Position numbers and translations under genes: made by a program. From contig JAJYYH010000017.1 in NCBI GenBank assembly GCA_021801255.1, positions 1 through 44,289 of the forward strand: a stretch of DNA of 44,289 nucleotides, written 5' to 3'. Under the pieces are notes generated by a model that saw nothing but the letters and a program-made list of their open reading frames with translations, searched no databases and was not told the origin of the DNA. This stretch comes from Pseudomonadota bacterium (GTDB lineage: Bacteria; Pseudomonadota; Alphaproteobacteria; Acetobacterales; Acetobacteraceae). Below, piece after piece: positions 9,143 through 17,454 of the stretch. Numbering within the stretch: the first letter of the stretch is position 1; each line of letters starts with the position of its first letter.

Positions 9143-9238
9143 GAAAATCAATCGAACTTGAAAAAGAACGCCCTCTCAAAATATTGATTTTCTCCGATCG
9201 ATCCCGGGGCGAGAGGGCATTCCTTGTCAAACTCTCAG
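9143..9238. repeat. Dispersed ~95-bp structured element, copy B (best preserved)
   Basis: Helix 1: GAAAATCAAT (9143-9152) pairs perfectly with ATTGATTTTC (9183-9192). Helix 2: the arm at 9158-9177, ending CGCCCTCTC, pairs with 9211-9230, beginning GAGAGGGC; 8 bp of the core are perfect. The order 5'1-5'2-3'1-3'2 is that of an H-type pseudoknot if this is RNA. It sits between two convergent genes and overlaps the stop codon of the glycosyltransferase gene (9235-9237). Confidence 0.75.
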
Positions 9239-10233
9239 CGCAGCGGCACAAGATGCGAGAGAAATAATTCGGCGCAAGTGCGCCAGGAAAACCCTTCGGC
9301 ATGGCGCCGGCAGGCCGCGCGATCGGCCGCGAGCGCGGCGAGCGCGGCGCGGCCGAGATCGTCATCGAGCGCGCCGATCCGCCCCACCGCCGCGCCCACC
9401 ACGTCGCGCGGGCCGGTCACCGGGTAGGCCGCGACCGGGGTGCCGCAGGCGAGTGCTTCAAGCAGCACCAGACCAAACGTGTCGGTGCGGCTCGGAAACA
9501 CGAACACATCCGCGCCGGCATAGGCTTCCGCCAGCGCCGCGCCGAAACGTGCGCCGGGGAAATGCACCGCTGGGTAGGCGCGCATGAGTTCGGCGCGCTG
9601 CGGCCCTTCACCCACGACGATTTTCGAGCCCGGCAGGTCGAGATCGAGGAAGGCGCGGATATTTTTCTCGATCGCGACCCGCCCGACATAGATAAAAATC
9701 GGCCGCGGCAAATCCCACGCCGCGCGCGGGTTGGGACGAAAGAGATCGAGATCGACGCCGCGCGTCCAGGCGCGCACATGCTGAAACCCGCGCGCGGCGA
9801 GATCGCGCCGGAGGCTCTCGGTCGCCACCATGACGCCGCGCCCGGCATTATGAAAACGCCGCAGCCAGGCATAGGCGAGCCGGGGCGGCAAACGGATGCG
9901 GGCTTCCAGGTATTCGGGAAACTTGGTGTGAAACGAGGTGGTGAAGGACAGGCCGCGCCGCATCGCCCAGGCGCGCGCGGCCCAGCCGAGCGGCCCCTCG
10001 GTCGCGATATGCAGGCTCTCGGGCAAAAACCCCTCGATCAGCCGCCCGAGCTTCTGCCCCGGAAGCAGCGCCAGCGGGATCTCGGGGTAGGTCGGACATG
10101 GCAGGGTGCGAAAGCGATCCGGTCCGATCACCTCAACGACATGACCGAGCAGGACAAGCTCTTTGGCGAGTTGCGCCAGCGTGCGCGCCACGCCATTGAC
10201 CTGCGGACGCCAGGCGTCGGAGACGATGAGCAC
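9235..10233 (-). CDS. GT4-type glycosyltransferase
   Basis: 332-residue GT-B enzyme that transfers a sugar from a nucleotide donor, probably to a lipid. The N-terminal domain opens with LIVSDAWRPQVNGVARTL and has TSFHTKFPEY. The C-terminal donor-binding domain has YVGRVAIEKNI, VGEGPQRAEL and the E-x7-E-like motif SRTDTFGLVLLEALACGTPV. It resembles the alpha-mannosyltransferase/sulfoquinovosyl or glucuronosyl-diacylglycerol transferase group. The GTG at 10233 is chosen; the only upstream in-frame ATG (10347) would overlap the preceding gene by 70 nt. Its neighbours are a phosphoesterase and a lipid kinase, which points to envelope glycolipid synthesis. The acceptor is unknown. Confidence 0.85.
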   Translation of the reverse strand: MLIVSDAWRPQVNGVARTLAQLAKELVLLGHVVEVIGPDRFRTLPCPTYPEIPLALLPGQKLGRLIEGFLPESLHIATEGPLGWAARAWAMRRGLSFTTSFHTKFPEYLEARIRLPPRLAYAWLRRFHNAGRGVMVATESLRRDLAARGFQHVRAWTRGVDLDLFRPNPRAAWDLPRPIFIYVGRVAIEKNIRAFLDLDLPGSKIVVGEGPQRAELMRAYPAVHFPGARFGAALAEAYAGADVFVFPSRTDTFGLVLLEALACGTPVAAYPVTGPRDVVGAAVGRIGALDDDLGRAALAALAADRAACRRHAEGFSWRTCAELFLSHLVPLR

Positions 10234-10277
10234 GCGCCGCGCCGCCGCCGCGGCGGTGTCGGGCAGTGCTCCGGGGA

Positions 10278-11102
10278 TCAGCGCGTCGGGCAGGATGCAC
10301 GCTCGCGGCGCACGGTGGCAAAGGAAAAACCATTGAGCGTGGCCCATTCGAGCAATTCGAGTCGGCCATCCTCATGCTCGACGAGAGCGGTGCAGCTTTC
10401 CACCCAGTCACCGTCATTGATGTAGAGAACGCCATTGATGTCGCGCATTTCGGCATGGTGGATATGGCCGCACACCACGCCCTCGCAGCCGCGCCTTCGC
10501 GCCTCGCCCGCCAGCGCCACCTCGAAACGATCGATCGCCTTCACCGCGCCCTTGACCTGGCGCTTGAGCCAGGCCGAGAGCGACCAATAGGGATAGCCGA
10601 GCCGGCGGCGAATGGCGTTGAACCAGGTGTTGGCATTGAGTGCGGCGCGATAGGCCCAATCACCCAACAGCGCAATGACGCGGGCATAGCGCACGACGCT
10701 GTCGAATTCATCGCCGTGCATCACCAGAAAGCGGCGTTGATCCGCGGTCACATGTACCGCCTCGGCCTGCAGGCGGATGCCGGCAATCTCGAGTCCCATC
10801 GGCAGCCAGGCGCGGAACATCTCATCGTGGTTACCCGGAATATAGATCACCTCGGTGCCGGCGCGGGCATGACGGAGGATAAGCCGCAGCACCTCATCGC
10901 ACGCCGAATCCCAGTGCCAGGATTTGCGCAACCGCCAGCCATCGATGATATCGCCCACCAGGAAGAGATGCTGACAGCTCACGCGGCGCAGAAAGTCGAT
11001 CAGGAAATCGCTGCGGCAGCCGCGTGTTCCAAGATGGAAATCAGAGATAAAAACGCTGCGGTAGCGCAGGCGTACCTCGAACGGGGTCGGAGAGACATTC
11101 AT
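10278..11102 (-). CDS. LpxH-like metallophosphoesterase
   Basis: 274 residues of the calcineurin-like fold, in the UDP-2,3-diacylglucosamine hydrolase group. All metal-binding blocks are present: FISDFHLGTRG (DxH), VGDIIDGW (GDxxD), IPGNHDE (GNHD), VMHGDEFD (GH/GD block) and CGHIHHAEM (GHxH). Lipid A synthesis is the known role for LpxH, but this branch often stands beside glycosyltransferases and may act on another phospholipid or nucleotide-lipid. The ATG at 11102 precedes the domain; a GTG at 11114 is alternative. The downstream glycosyltransferase begins 44 nt after the stop, suggesting one transcript. The lipid kinase is divergent. Confidence 0.85.
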   Translation of the reverse strand: MNVSPTPFEVRLRYRSVFISDFHLGTRGCRSDFLIDFLRRVSCQHLFLVGDIIDGWRLRKSWHWDSACDEVLRLILRHARAGTEVIYIPGNHDEMFRAWLPMGLEIAGIRLQAEAVHVTADQRRFLVMHGDEFDSVVRYARVIALLGDWAYRAALNANTWFNAIRRRLGYPYWSLSAWLKRQVKGAVKAIDRFEVALAGEARRRGCEGVVCGHIHHAEMRDINGVLYINDGDWVESCTALVEHEDGRLELLEWATLNGFSFATVRRERASCPTR

Positions 11103-11176
11103 CTGCACCCGCACCAGACACGAGAAAGCCGCCGCGATGCACGTGAATTTTGGATGACGCGACAGTGGTCACGGCG

Positions 11177-12211
11177 ATGACAGCGTTGATAGAAAAAATA
11201 ATTTTTCTGTCATGGAAAAATCACCTTCCCGCCATCAGCCGCAGCGACAATGTGAAATCTTCTGCCCAGGAGCCCGCGCACGCCAATGATCGGAACGGAA
11301 AGGGCCGCGACACGACGCGCGGGGGTGCGATCTGGTGCCACTCGGTGCTGATCGTCTTCAATCCGACCGCTGGGCTGCGCCGCGCCGCGCGCCTGTGGCG
11401 AGTGCTCGATGTGCTCAGCGCCAATGGCTGCCGGCTCGAACTCACGGAAACACGGCACGCCGGCCATGCCAGGGAGCTTGCGCGCGAGGCGGCGGCGCGC
11501 GGGGTGGAACTCATTGTCGCCGCCGGCGGCGACGGCACCATCGCCGAGATCGCCAACGGCCTCAACGGCGCGGGCGTCCAACTCGGGGTCATTCCGCTCG
11601 GCACGGCGAATGTCCTGGCGCATGAACTCGGCCTGCCCTTCGCGCCGCGCGAGGTTGCGGCGGCCTTGGCCTTCCGGCGAACCCGCCTGATCTGGCCAGG
11701 GGAAGCTCATGGCGCCAATGGAGCGCGGGCGTTCGTGCAGATGCTCGGCGTCGGTTTCGATGCCAGCGTCGTCCTGCGTCTGCCTCCCGCGCTCAAACGC
11801 GCGTTCGGCCGCGGCGCCTACGTCGCCCAGTCGCTCTGGGAGGCAGTGTGCTATCGTTTTCCCCCGATCCACTGCCGTCTCGATGGCAAGGCTTTCGCGG
11901 CGGCGAGCGTGATTGTAAGCAAGGGCCGGTTTTACGGTGGGCGTTATCTGCTAGCCCCGGGCATGAGCCCCACCGAGCGCGGCTTCACGGTTGCCCTCTT
12001 CGAGCATGCCGGCGCCATCTCGGCGCTCTGCTACGGGGCGGCGCTGTCGCTCGATCTCCTTTCGCGCATGAAGGGGATTCGCCTGCTGCGCGCAGAGGAA
12101 GTCATTTTCGAGAGTGCTGCCGTGCCGGCGCAGAGCGATGGCGATCCGGCCGGCGCGACGCCACTCGTGGTGCGCGACGCGCCGAGCCCCATCGCGATGG
12201 TGGTGCGCTGA
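11177..12211 (+). CDS. Diacylglycerol/sphingoid-type lipid kinase
   Basis: Member of the DAGK catalytic-domain (LCB5/YegS) family, which phosphorylates a lipid hydroxyl with ATP. The domain begins around position 11345 with VLIVFNPTAG. It has the nucleotide motif AAGGDGTIAEIANGL and PLGTANVLAHEL. The C-terminal sandwich includes VSKGRFYGGRYLLAPG. Some 55 residues before the domain are Lys/Asn/Ser-rich and do not look conserved, so a later start such as the GTG at 11345 is possible. It is divergent from the LpxH-like and GT genes, with a short shared AT-rich promoter region. Substrate could be diacylglycerol, ceramide or similar. Confidence 0.85.
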   Translation: MTALIEKIIFLSWKNHLPAISRSDNVKSSAQEPAHANDRNGKGRDTTRGGAIWCHSVLIVFNPTAGLRRAARLWRVLDVLSANGCRLELTETRHAGHARELAREAAARGVELIVAAGGDGTIAEIANGLNGAGVQLGVIPLGTANVLAHELGLPFAPREVAAALAFRRTRLIWPGEAHGANGARAFVQMLGVGFDASVVLRLPPALKRAFGRGAYVAQSLWEAVCYRFPPIHCRLDGKAFAAASVIVSKGRFYGGRYLLAPGMSPTERGFTVALFEHAGAISALCYGAALSLDLLSRMKGIRLLRAEEVIFESAAVPAQSDGDPAGATPLVVRDAPSPIAMVVR

Positions 12212-12217
12212 GTTTTG

Positions 12218-13270
12218 CTACCACGCGCCGAGCGCGGCGCGGCGTGCGAGACGCACGACAAAGGCCACCCAAACCCCCTGTACCAAGAGCGGCAAAAGCA
12301 GCCAGAGCGGCTTCAGCGCCGACAGCGCGCCGAGAAAGGCCAGGCAGACGATCCCACCGAGCACGGCAAATCCCCAGTAGATCAGCGCAACGATACGCGC
12401 ATCGAGGCCCGCGCGCATCGCCACCTGATAGAGATGGCCACGATGCGGGCGGGTGATATTCTCTCCCGCGAGCGCCCGGCGAAGCAAGGTGAAGGCAACG
12501 TCGAACAGCACGCCCGAGAGCAGGAGGGGAACAATCAGGAACGACATCTCGGCGCGCTCGAAGCGGCTTGCTGCGACACCCAGCACCGCAAGCACGAAGC
12601 CGCAGAACTGGCTGCCGACATCGCCCATGAAAATCCGCGCGCGCGGGAAATTGAACGGCAAAAAGCCGATCAGCCCGGCGGCGAGCAGGAGAGCGGCAAA
12701 ATAGACGAACCAGCCGCCGAAGCGCTCCGCGATGAAGGCCAGGAACAGGCTCGCGATCAGCGCCGTGCCAGCGGCAAGTCCGTTGATCCCGTCAATGAAA
12801 TTCATCGCGTTCGTGGTGAACAGGATCCAGGCGAGCGTCGCCAGCGCGCCGAACCAGCCGAGATCGAGAGCGCCGAAATAGGGCAGATGAAAGATCCGCA
12901 CATAGAGACCACTGCCGAGGGCCGCGAGGGCCGCCACGATCTGTGCCGCGAGCTTGATGGTGAACGGCCAGTCGCGCAAATCATCGAGAAAAGCCACGAG
13001 CGCGATCAATATCGACGCAAGAATGACGCCGCGAAAATAGGGATCGGCGAGGCGCGAGAAAAATGCGAATTCATAGAGCGTGAAAATGCCAAGCAGGAAG
13101 ACCACGACAATGCCGACACCACCGCTTTTCGGCGTCGGCCGCTGATGGGATTTACGCGGGTCGGGCCGGTCCATCACGCCGATATCGATCATTAAGCGCA
13201 CCATGGCTGCCGAAATGGCTGCCAGTAGCACGACAAAAGCGATATGGCGGGCAAAAGCGGTCAGCGCCAT
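12218..13270 (-). CDS. WecA/MraY-family undecaprenyl-phosphate sugar-1-phosphate transferase
   Basis: 350-residue polytopic membrane enzyme that starts polysaccharide or O-antigen synthesis by moving HexNAc-1-phosphate to undecaprenyl phosphate. Family motifs are DRPDPRKSHQRPTPKSGG near the start, AFLDDLRD with the metal-binding Asp pair, NAMNFIDGINGLAAG, FMGDVGSQFCG and the cytoplasmic loop ITRPHRGHLYQ. About 10-11 hydrophobic segments are visible. The loop type is WecA-like rather than MraY. It converges with the lipid-kinase gene with a 6-nt gap and lies 51 nt after the crotonase stop, so it may be the last gene of the liv transcript. Confidence 0.88.
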   Translation of the reverse strand: MALTAFARHIAFVVLLAAISAAMVRLMIDIGVMDRPDPRKSHQRPTPKSGGVGIVVVFLLGIFTLYEFAFFSRLADPYFRGVILASILIALVAFLDDLRDWPFTIKLAAQIVAALAALGSGLYVRIFHLPYFGALDLGWFGALATLAWILFTTNAMNFIDGINGLAAGTALIASLFLAFIAERFGGWFVYFAALLLAAGLIGFLPFNFPRARIFMGDVGSQFCGFVLAVLGVAASRFERAEMSFLIVPLLLSGVLFDVAFTLLRRALAGENITRPHRGHLYQVAMRAGLDARIVALIYWGFAVLGGIVCLAFLGALSALKPLWLLLPLLVQGVWVAFVVRLARRAALGAW

Positions 13271-13321
13271 GGCAGTATCCAGACCAGGTTCCGAGCGGGC
13301 GGCTCGGGGGGAAAAAGGCGC

Positions 13322-14104
13322 CTACCGTCCCTTGAAATCGGGCAACCGGCGGGCCGCGCTCGCCGCCACGCCCTCACGAAAATCTTCGGTCCTGCGCTGC
13401 CATTCCTGTTCGACGAGTTCGCGCTCGGTCGCCGCCTCGATGCGATCGATCAGTCCGCGCCGCAGCGTCTCGCGCGTCGAGACCACCGCCAGGGGCGCCG
13501 ATTGGGCGATCTCGCCCGCCATCGCCATGGCCGCGCCGCGCAACTCACCCGCCGGCACGACAAGATCGGCAAGCCCCCAGGCCCCCGCCTCCTCGCCACC
13601 GATCCGCCGCCCGGTATAAAACATCAGCGCCGCGCGCTGCGCCCCGATCAGGTGCGGCAGCGTCACGGTGAGGCCGAAGCCGGGATGAAAGCCGAGCCGG
13701 GTGAAATTCGCCGAGAATCGCGCCTCGGGGCAGGCCACACGAAAATCCGCCACCAGCGCAAGGCCGAGCCCGCCGCCGACCGCCGCGCCCTGGATCGCCG
13801 CGATCACTGGTTTTTTGCCGCGAAACAGCCGGATCGCCTCTTTATACAAATGTTTCTCACCGCCCTCGGCGGTGAGGCCGGTCGCCGGGCGATTGGCGAA
13901 ATCCGCGCCCGCGCAAAAATTCTTTCCCGCCGCCGCGAGCACGATAACCCGACATTCTGGATCAGCATCGAACGTCTCGAACCCCGCGCCGATATCGGCG
14001 ATCAGCGCATTATCGAAGAAATTATTGGGTGGGCGGCGGATCTCCACCACGCCAACGCGCCCTTCCCGCCAAGCGGCGACATCCCCGCGAATTGCCTCGT
14101 TCAT
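13322..14104 (-). CDS. Crotonase-fold protein, probably not a hydratase
   Basis: 260 residues of the enoyl-CoA hydratase/isomerase fold. The oxyanion-hole segments are present: AAGKNFCAGADF and GAAVGGGLGLALVADFRVA. Where hydratases carry two catalytic glutamates, the first falls in FSANFTRLGFHPGFG and the second in AALMFYTGRR; neither position is Glu by my alignment. The reaction may therefore be a different CoA chemistry. The start ATG overlaps the livF stop (ATGA, 14101-14104), so translation is coupled to the importer, suggesting the imported compound or its CoA ester is the substrate. Confidence 0.85.
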   Translation of the reverse strand: MNEAIRGDVAAWREGRVGVVEIRRPPNNFFDNALIADIGAGFETFDADPECRVIVLAAAGKNFCAGADFANRPATGLTAEGGEKHLYKEAIRLFRGKKPVIAAIQGAAVGGGLGLALVADFRVACPEARFSANFTRLGFHPGFGLTVTLPHLIGAQRAALMFYTGRRIGGEEAGAWGLADLVVPAGELRGAAMAMAGEIAQSAPLAVVSTRETLRRGLIDRIEAATERELVEQEWQRRTEDFREGVAASAARRLPDFKGR

Positions 14105-14844
14105 GCCGGCTTCTGCTCCTCGCTCAGGCGCTTGCCGCCAAGATAGGCGGCGCGTACCTCTTCGTTGTTCCATAAGGCATCGGGCTTGCCGGAAACCACC
14201 AGTCGTCCGGTCTCCAGCACATAGCCGCGATCGGCAACCGAAAGGGCGATGCGGGCATTCTGCTCGACCAGCAAAACCGTTGTTCCAGTCTCGCGAATGC
14301 GCGCGATGATGCGGAATACCTGCTGCACGATCAGCGGCGCAAGCCCGAGCGAAGGTTCATCGAGCAGCAGCAGGCGCGGGCGCGCCATCAGGCCGCGCGC
14401 CAGCGCCACCATCTGCTGCTGCCCGCCCGAGAGCATCCACCCCAGCGTGTCGGCGAAGCGCGCGATGTCGGGAAAAAGCGCGAACATCTCGGCTGTATCG
14501 CGGGCCATCTCGGCGCGCGCGATGCGTCGGTTGGAAGCCCCGAGCATGATATTCTCGCGCACGCTGAGCCCGGGAAAAACCCGTCGCCCCTCGGGCACAT
14601 GAGCGATGCCGAGCCGCACCACTTTCTCCGGATGCAATCCTGAAATGACCTGGCCGGCAAAGCGGATTTCCCCGGCATTCGGGGTCAGCAGGCCAGAGAT
14701 GCTACGCAGCGTGGTCGATTTTCCCGCGCCATTGGCGCCAAGCAGGGTAACGATCTCGCCCTCCCCGACCACGAGATCGAGCCCCCGCAGCGCCTGCACC
14801 GCGCCATAGGCCGCAGAGACCTCGGAGAGTTCAAGCAGCTTCAT
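14101..14844 (-). CDS. livF: Branched-chain-type ABC importer, ATP-binding protein LivF
   Basis: 247-residue ATPase of the HAAT family. Walker A is GANGAGKST, the LivF-specific block is GIAHVPEGRRVFPGLSVREN, the signature is LSGGQQQMVALARGL, and Walker B is LLLLDEPSLGLAPL, followed by the H-loop-like VLLVEQNA (LivF normally has Gln there). The ATG at 14844 lies inside the end of the livMG fusion gene (14-base overlap), and its stop overlaps the start of the crotonase gene. Confidence 0.93.
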   Translation of the reverse strand: MKLLELSEVSAAYGAVQALRGLDLVVGEGEIVTLLGANGAGKSTTLRSISGLLTPNAGEIRFAGQVISGLHPEKVVRLGIAHVPEGRRVFPGLSVRENIMLGASNRRIARAEMARDTAEMFALFPDIARFADTLGWMLSGGQQQMVALARGLMARPRLLLLDEPSLGLAPLIVQQVFRIIARIRETGTTVLLVEQNARIALSVADRGYVLETGRLVVSGKPDALWNNEEVRAAYLGGKRLSEEQKPA

Positions 14845-16567
14845 CTTCCGCCACTTCACCAAGATAGGCCGCGACCACCTCAGGATGGCGCAACACCTCA
14901 AGCGGCGTGCCATCGGCGATGCGGCGACCGAAATTGAGCACGGTGATACGATCGGAAACCTGCTCCACCAGATCCATGTCGTGCTCGATGAGCAGGAGGG
15001 TAAGACCATGGCCGCGCAACCGCCGCAGCAGGGCCACGAGATTCTGTTTCTCGGTGAGATTGAGCCCCGCCGCCGGCTCGTCGAGCAGCAACAAGGTCGG
15101 GTTGGCGGCCAGCGCCCGGGCGATTTCGATGAGCCGCTGATGACCGTAGGGCAGGCTCGCCACCGGAACATGAGCGCGCGCCACCATGCCGACGAAATCA
15201 AGCGCCGAGAGCGCGCGCTGCCGGCGGCTTTCGCCATCCTGTCCGCTTTCGCCCGGACGTCCAGCCCCGATCAGGACATTCTCGAAGGCGCTCAGCGAGT
15301 GGAAAAGACGAATATTCTGAAACGTCCGGCCGATGCCGGCGCGGGCCAGCACATGCGGCGCAAGCCCGGTGATATCGCGCCCGGCCAGGCGAATGCGCCC
15401 CGCCGTCGGCTTGTAGATGCCGGAGAGCAGATTGAGCGTTGTCGTCTTGCCCGAGCCGTTGGGGCCGATCAACGCATGGACACGCCCGCGTACCACCTCG
15501 AAATCGAGTTCATCGACGGCACGCAGCCCGCCAAAATGCTTGGCGAGGCCCTCAACCGCAAGCAACACCTCGGCGCTCTCGACCGCCTCGCCGAGCACGA
15601 GCGGGGCCAGCGGTCCGGCGGGAATGGGCAGGGCGCGGCGGAAGAGGCCAGAAAGAAAGCCCCAGATCCCTTGTGGCATGAACACCATGATCAGGATCAC
15701 CGCGAGGCCATAGACGGCAAGATAGAATTGCTTGAGAAAGCGCAGCCATTCCGGGAGGAGTATGAGCAGCGCGGTGCCGATCACCGCGCCGATAGCGGCG
15801 TCAACCCCGCCCAGCAGAACCATGGTGAGCAGCACCACCGAATCGTCAAAAGCAAACTGATCGGGGCTGATATAGCGAAACGCCCCGGCGAACAGCCCGC
15901 CACCGAGCCCGCCGAGAAAGGCGCTGGTGGCAAAAGCGATGATCTTGACACGATAGGTGTCGATGCCGATGACCCCGGCGGCAAGCTCGTTATCGCGCAC
16001 CGACTGCATGGCAAGCCCCAGCCGGCTCGACTTCAAGCCCGCCACCGCGCCCGCGGCGACAAACAGGAAAACCAGACAGACCGCCAGGTAGTGCGGCGAG
16101 GTATCGAGGGCGAGGGCACCGAGCCGCGGGCGCGGGATGTTGGCGACGCCATCCGGACCGTGGCTGACGCTGATCCAGTTGGTCAGAACCAGCGTCAGGA
16201 TCTCCTGAAAGCTGATCGTCACCATGGCGAGATAGTGGCCGCCGAGCTTCAGGGTCGAGCCACCGAGCACGAGGCCGAAGAACGCCGCGACCACGGCGCC
16301 GAGCGCCAGGGCAACGAAAAAGGGCAGGCCGAGCGAGGTGGTGCCGAGCGCAACCCCATAGGCGCCGATCCCGAAAAATGCCGCCTGCGCGATATTGATC
16401 TGCCCGGTGTAGCCCAACACCACCGTCATGCCGAGCACCGCGATCGCGTAGGTGCTCGCCTGCATCAGGAGGTTCATCAGATAGCCGTTGATCGGCAAGA
16501 CGAGAACCAGGGCGAGGCCGATCACCAGCACCATCGCCCAGGCGAAAGGAGTGCGGGCGCTGCTCAT
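14831..16567 (-). CDS. Branched-chain-type ABC importer, LivM-LivG fusion
   Basis: 578 residues join two importer parts that are usually separate. Residues 1 to about 315 are a LivM-type permease with 8-10 membrane helices (NLLMQASTYAIAVLGMTVVL, GYTGQINIAQAAFFGIGAY, and the EAA-like loop SVRDNELAAGVIGI). After a short linker, an ATPase domain of LivG type begins about residue 340: Walker A GPNGSGKTT near 366, RTFQNIRLF, signature-region PYGHQRLIEIARAL, Walker B LLLLDEPAAGLN and H-loop LIEHDMDLV. No frameshift or stop separates the halves. It overlaps livH by 4 bases and livF by 14. Confidence 0.93.
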   Translation of the reverse strand: MSSARTPFAWAMVLVIGLALVLVLPINGYLMNLLMQASTYAIAVLGMTVVLGYTGQINIAQAAFFGIGAYGVALGTTSLGLPFFVALALGAVVAAFFGLVLGGSTLKLGGHYLAMVTISFQEILTLVLTNWISVSHGPDGVANIPRPRLGALALDTSPHYLAVCLVFLFVAAGAVAGLKSSRLGLAMQSVRDNELAAGVIGIDTYRVKIIAFATSAFLGGLGGGLFAGAFRYISPDQFAFDDSVVLLTMVLLGGVDAAIGAVIGTALLILLPEWLRFLKQFYLAVYGLAVILIMVFMPQGIWGFLSGLFRRALPIPAGPLAPLVLGEAVESAEVLLAVEGLAKHFGGLRAVDELDFEVVRGRVHALIGPNGSGKTTTLNLLSGIYKPTAGRIRLAGRDITGLAPHVLARAGIGRTFQNIRLFHSLSAFENVLIGAGRPGESGQDGESRRQRALSALDFVGMVARAHVPVASLPYGHQRLIEIARALAANPTLLLLDEPAAGLNLTEKQNLVALLRRLRGHGLTLLLIEHDMDLVEQVSDRITVLNFGRRIADGTPLEVLRHPEVVAAYLGEVAEDEAA

Positions 16568-17439
16568 GCCTTTTGTGACACTTTCTCGCCAAAAATTCCC
16601 TGTGGGCGGATCAGCAGGAAGGCAAACAGCAGAATGAAGGCGAAGGCGTCCTTGTAGGGCACGGAGATATAAAAGGCGCCGAGCGTCTCGGCAACGCCGA
16701 TGATCAGCCCGCCGGCGATCGCCCCCGGCACGTCGCCGAAACCGCCGATGATCGAGGCGGCGAAGGCCTTGAGCGCGATCTGCGCGCCGAGCCCGACGGA
16801 AACGAACAGGATCGGTGCCACCAGAACCCCGGCGATGCCGCCCAACACTGCGGAATAGGCGAAGGTTAGCATGATCATGCCGGTAACATTGATGCCGAGC
16901 AGGCTCGCCACTTCCTTGTCCTGGGAAACCGCCTGCATCTTCTTGCCGACCAAGGTGTGTTCGAAGAAGAAATATTGCAGCAGGACGAGAATGAGCGTCA
17001 CCGCAATGATGACGAGATACTGGCTGTCAAGAAAGACGGCGCCCAGGCTCACCCCGGGGAAATCAATAACCCCGGGCAGCGTCGTCGGCTCCGGCCCGTA
17101 GAGCCCGAGGACGAGATTGGTGATCAGGATCGAGGCGCCGATCGTCGAGATCACCACGGGCAGGAACGAGCGGTGGCGCAGCGGATAATAGACGCCGAGA
17201 TTGAAGATCGCACCGAACCCGGCCATCACCACGAGCGTGATCAATATGCCGAGCCAGTAGGGCAGGCCGAGATCGACGGTGGTGATGACCATGCAATAGC
17301 CGCCCAGCATGGCGAACTGGCCCTGCGCGAAATTCACCACATTGGTCGCGCGATAGATCAGCACGAAGCCGAGCGCGACCAACGCATAGACGGCGCCGAT
17401 GCCAAGCCCGGTGAACAGCAGTTGCAGGATGATCGCCAT
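16564..17439 (-). CDS. livH: Branched-chain-type ABC importer, permease LivH
   Basis: 291-residue inner-membrane permease of the HAAT family with about 8 helices. Family marks are the start ILQLLFTGLGIGAVYALVAL, VVNFAQGQFAMLGGY and the C-terminal AIAGGLIIGVAETLGA. It sits 15 bases after livK and overlaps livMG by 4 bases (ATGA), so the importer is one polycistronic unit. Substrate class (branched-chain amino acid, amide, urea or aromatic acid) cannot be fixed from the permease. Confidence 0.93.
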   Translation of the reverse strand: MAIILQLLFTGLGIGAVYALVALGFVLIYRATNVVNFAQGQFAMLGGYCMVITTVDLGLPYWLGILITLVVMAGFGAIFNLGVYYPLRHRSFLPVVISTIGASILITNLVLGLYGPEPTTLPGVIDFPGVSLGAVFLDSQYLVIIAVTLILVLLQYFFFEHTLVGKKMQAVSQDKEVASLLGINVTGMIMLTFAYSAVLGGIAGVLVAPILFVSVGLGAQIALKAFAASIIGGFGDVPGAIAGGLIIGVAETLGAFYISVPYKDAFAFILLFAFLLIRPQGIFGEKVSQKA

Positions 17440-17454
17440 GAATGGGGTGTGGCG

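Noticed and set aside
14101-15237. Long N-terminal extension of LivF (start at 15237)
   Set aside because: The first 130 codons read as an out-of-frame version of the LivG ATPase region; the true start is the ATG at 14844.
14885-16657. A 590-codon open frame on plus across the LivM-LivG gene
   Set aside because: Antisense shadow with no family motifs; the minus-strand permease/ATPase is unmistakable.
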